Origin: Candidatus Gastranaerophilales bacterium
GTDB taxonomy: Bacteria; Cyanobacteriota; Vampirovibrionia; Gastranaerophilales; Gastranaerophilaceae
Reading direction: 5' to 3'
NCBI GenBank assembly: GCA_947624975.1
Contig: CANQMP010000020.1
Coordinates: 1 to 32,754 of the forward strand
DNA: 32,754 bases
How positions within the stretch are numbered: position 1 is the stretch's first letter; each line of letters opens with the position of its first letter. Positions 30,945 to 32,754 of this stretch are shown here, one piece after another. Made by a program: the position numbers and the translations under genes. The notes below the pieces were generated by a model. That model had not been told where the DNA came from and made no database searches. It saw nothing but the letters and a program-made list of their open reading frames with translations.

Positions 30945-32037
30945 TAAATAGTTCCTTTTCTTCAATTTCTGTCGTAAGTGAAAGCCTCAGTCTGGAAGTC
31001 CCGACCGGAACGGTCGGCGGACGTATCGGAAGTGTGAAATAGCCGTTTTGATATAAAATATCGCATTTTTGGACGGTATCTTCATTTGAACCAATAATTA
31101 CGGGAATTATGTGGCTTTGACTGCCTGCTTTTTTACCGATTTCAAGCATTTTCATGCGTTTTTCATAAGTCAGGGGAAGTTTATTTTCCAAAATCCATTT
31201 TGTAAACGCAATATTTACGGGCGGAAGTGCGGTTGAAAAGATAAACGAACGGGCTTTATTTGTCAGAAAGTCAACAAAGACCTTATTCCCCGTTACAAAC
31301 GCACCCATTGAACCGGTAGCTTTGCCGAAAGTTCCTATAATAAGGTCGATTTTATCCGTAAGGTCAAGCGTTTCCGATACTCCGAGTCCGTTTTTCCCGA
31401 AAACACCGAAAGCATGTGCCTCATCAAGAATTAAAATACAGTTGTATTTTTCTTTTAGATAAACCAGTTTTTCGATGTTTGCGATATCGCCATCCATTGA
31501 AAACACACTTTCAGAAACGATTATGGCGTTTTCAAAATTGTTTCTTTCTCTGATTAAAAGCTTTTCGAGTGCATCCGTGTCGTTGTGCGGGTATCTGAAA
31601 AATTTGCCCTGAGATAATTGCATGCCGTCGATAATGCTTGCATGGTTGAGTTTATCAGAAAATATAACATCTTTTTTGCCCGCAAGAGAGCTGTTAACTC
31701 CGACATTTGCATGATAACCGCTGTTGAAAATCAAGGCTTTATCCTTGTTAAACATCCCGCACAAGAGGTTTTCAAGTGCATTGTACACGGGCAAAGTTCC
31801 TGTCAAAAGCCTTGCGGACGCACTTCCGAATGAATATTGAAAACCTGCCTGACTCAGAAATTCTTCGGTAATTTTTTTGTTATCGGCAAAACCGAGGTAA
31901 TTGTTAGATGAAAGATTAATAAGTTTTTTACCGTCAATGGTTATAAATTTTTCGTCTTTATCAGAAAAATTGCTGATTTTCCTAAGGTGAGAATTTTGTT
32001 GAAGTGTATTAAGCTGTCCTGAGTAACTTTCGAGCAT
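30913..32037 (-). CDS. bioF: 8-amino-7-oxononanoate synthase BioF (374 aa)
   Basis: This PLP enzyme condenses pimeloyl-ACP with alanine. Motifs: 'LSSNNYLGF' (42-50), 'GSASARLLTGT' (71-81), 'SDKLNHASIIDG', 'DEAHAFGVFG' (205-214), and PLP-Lys239 in 'GTFGKATGSMG'. The start is ATG 32037 (MLESYSGQ): a promoter TTGAAT, 17 bp, TAAAAT ends 7 nt upstream. An in-frame ATG at 32130 adds 31 residues encoded by the repeat mosaic ('SPSLRANAKQYL') and lies upstream of the promoter, so it is rejected. It is the first gene of bioF-bioG-bioC; bioA, bioB and bioD are not in the window. Confidence 0.95.
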   Translation of the reverse strand: MLESYSGQLNTLQQNSHLRKISNFSDKDEKFITIDGKKLINLSSNNYLGFADNKKITEEFLSQAGFQYSFGSASARLLTGTLPVYNALENLLCGMFNKDKALIFNSGYHANVGVNSSLAGKKDVIFSDKLNHASIIDGMQLSQGKFFRYPHNDTDALEKLLIRERNNFENAIIVSESVFSMDGDIANIEKLVYLKEKYNCILILDEAHAFGVFGKNGLGVSETLDLTDKIDLIIGTFGKATGSMGAFVTGNKVFVDFLTNKARSFIFSTALPPVNIAFTKWILENKLPLTYEKRMKMLEIGKKAGSQSHIIPVIIGSNEDTVQKCDILYQNGYFTLPIRPPTVPVGTSRLRLSLTTEIEEKELFNAISLVKSTK

Positions 32038-32044
32038 ACAACAA

Positions 32045-32073
32045 ATTTTATGATAAAAAACAGGTAAATTCAA
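32045..32073 (-). promoter_or_regulatory. bioF promoter, leaderless geometry
   Basis: Minus strand: TTGAAT (32073-32068), 17-bp spacer, TAAAAT (32050-32045), 7 nt to ATG 32037. No BirA palindrome was noticed. Confidence 0.65.
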
Positions 32074-32091
32074 GGGAAAAAAACTTAAATA

Positions 32092-32362
32092 TTGCTTCGC
32101 ATTCGCTCGCAATGACGGACTACACCCCATCTGTCCTTCGGACTATCCCTCTCGCAAAACGATACTTACTTAATCGTTTTGTTCGACAGAGTCCATCCGG
32201 GGAAGAAATGCTAAGACCATAAATGTAAAAAGATAAGGTCTTTTCACTTCTCACTTCTCACCTATTTAAACCCACCCCTAGCCCCTCCCTTACAAAGGGA
32301 GGGAACTATTATCCGCACGTAATGCCGTAACGAACCTGTCACCTTTCACTTTTCACTTGTTT
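32092..32362. repeat. Intergenic repeat mosaic, cluster 3
   Basis: The cluster contains the 25-mer at 32092-32116 identical to 4330-4354, the unit 32128-32202 matching 4240-4310 with a 4-bp ACTT duplication in the hairpin loop, and a 'CCCACCCCTAGCCCCTCCCT' block with TCACTTTTCACTT tails resembling 409-495. It fills the gap between bioF and the partial prepilin; nothing else was seen in it. Confidence 0.8.
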
Positions 32363-32380
32363 CCTCTTTGCAGATTTTTA

Positions 32381-32754
32381 TCAAAACTTAAAAGGGTAAT
32401 CGTCTGGTATCTTCCACCCGTTTAACATAATTAATGCTGTACAATACATACCATAACTTCCGCTTTTCCCGTTACAGTAATAGGCATGCATTCCTTTGCC
32501 TGTTTTGCCCATAAGGTCATCCTTACTGTAGTTAGTATCTTCTAACCCATCAACCATGGGCTTGACAAAATTATCCGGCTTTTTTACGTCAAATAAAAAA
32601 GTTGTTTTACCTATATTTGTCCGCTTTGAAAATTCTTCAAAATCAAATCGTTTAGGCTCGGGAGTAAAAAATATATTGACATAATTAATTTTACTTGCCT
32701 CATCTTTTCCGTCTGAATATTGTGCTTTTTTTATAAGAACTAAACTACCGTCGG
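32381..32754 (-). CDS. Type IV prepilin-like protein, C-terminal part, cut by the window edge
   Basis: The open frame runs from the window edge to TGA at 32383-32381 (123 codons visible). It reads DGSLVLIKKAQYSDGKDE, then 'IFFTPEPKRFDFEEFSKRTN', 'FLFDVKKPDNFVKPMVDGLE' and a Cys-containing end 'YYCNGKSGSYGMYCTALIML', 'NGWKIPDDYPFKF'. The '.C(T/A)ALI.L.GWKI..DYPF' ending and the 'LFDV....P' strand are what I expect in C-terminal halves of Gastranaerophilales prepilins, the family broken at 9418-10102. The N-terminus is outside the window, so the prepilin signal cannot be checked. Confidence 0.7.
   Translation of the reverse strand, partial: DGSLVLIKKAQYSDGKDEASKINYVNIFFTPEPKRFDFEEFSKRTNIGKTTFLFDVKKPDNFVKPMVDGLEDTNYSKDDLMGKTGKGMHAYYCNGKSGSYGMYCTALIMLNGWKIPDDYPFKF

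Noticed and set aside
30945-30965. TTG start for bioG at 30965
   Set aside because: The codons from TTG cover the AAGGAAC ribosome site of ATG 30944, which fits the family start better.
1-32754. tRNA, rRNA or known riboswitch
   Set aside because: No cloverleaf, rRNA segment or recognised aptamer core was found, including upstream of bioF and tyrS. Inspection by eye could miss a divergent one.

Overview
The window looks like a contig from a gut-type non-photosynthetic cyanobacterial relative (Vampirovibrionia/Melainabacteria, probably order Gastranaerophilales). The evidence is low-GC DNA with AT-rich intergenic regions, prepilins with the lineage-typical 'GFTLAEVLITLGIIGVVAAL' start, EF-hand proteins with an 'NFTG' N-terminal motif, and a large protein beginning 'MGLAAGQARLLTITARK'. 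The placement comes from remembered family features, not from a search.

Layout. 1-596: repeat mosaic. 597-2913: EF-hand protein, three small unknown genes and an HExxH metallopeptidase-like gene. 2921-4086: SpmB/SpmA-type membrane pair. 4140-4500: second repeat mosaic. 4658-9328: XRE regulator, His-tailed EF-hand protein, class III-like Fic enzyme, ADP-forming acyl-CoA synthetase with its TatD-type radical SAM neighbour, second XRE regulator. 9418-10102: frameshifted prepilin. 10135-11199: mnmA of a variant type. 11333-16346: tightly packed five-gene signalling operon (TPR-GAF-HD-GYP, exported TPR protein, two LuxR-type response regulators, pentapeptide-repeat protein) with no kinase. 16348-18416: tyrS-cysE-small gene on the minus strand. 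18482-20144: 'NFTG' protein and an isolated phage tail-fibre plus assembly-protein pair. 20245-22872: acpS, a divergent pheA and a phosphohexomutase. 22975-27815: lineage-specific coiled-coil protein, TPR protein, and an operon of two paralogous exported proteins plus a lipoate/octanoate transferase. 27802-32037: bioF-bioG-bioC and rsmI-comF-unknown on the minus strand. 32092-32362: third repeat mosaic. 32381-32754: 3' part of another prepilin.

How they work together. BioC and BioG make pimeloyl-ACP by masking and unmasking a malonyl group on the fatty-acid synthesis machinery, and BioF uses the product. AcpS (carrier-protein activation) and the lipoate/octanoate transferase belong to the same acyl-carrier economy. 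The 11-16 kb operon is the most coherent candidate for an undescribed module.

The strongest non-coding signal is that at least eight genes have a -10 box ending 6-7 nt before the ATG. This implies leaderless mRNAs, alongside other genes that keep clear Shine-Dalgarno sites. No tRNA, rRNA, CRISPR array or transposase was seen.
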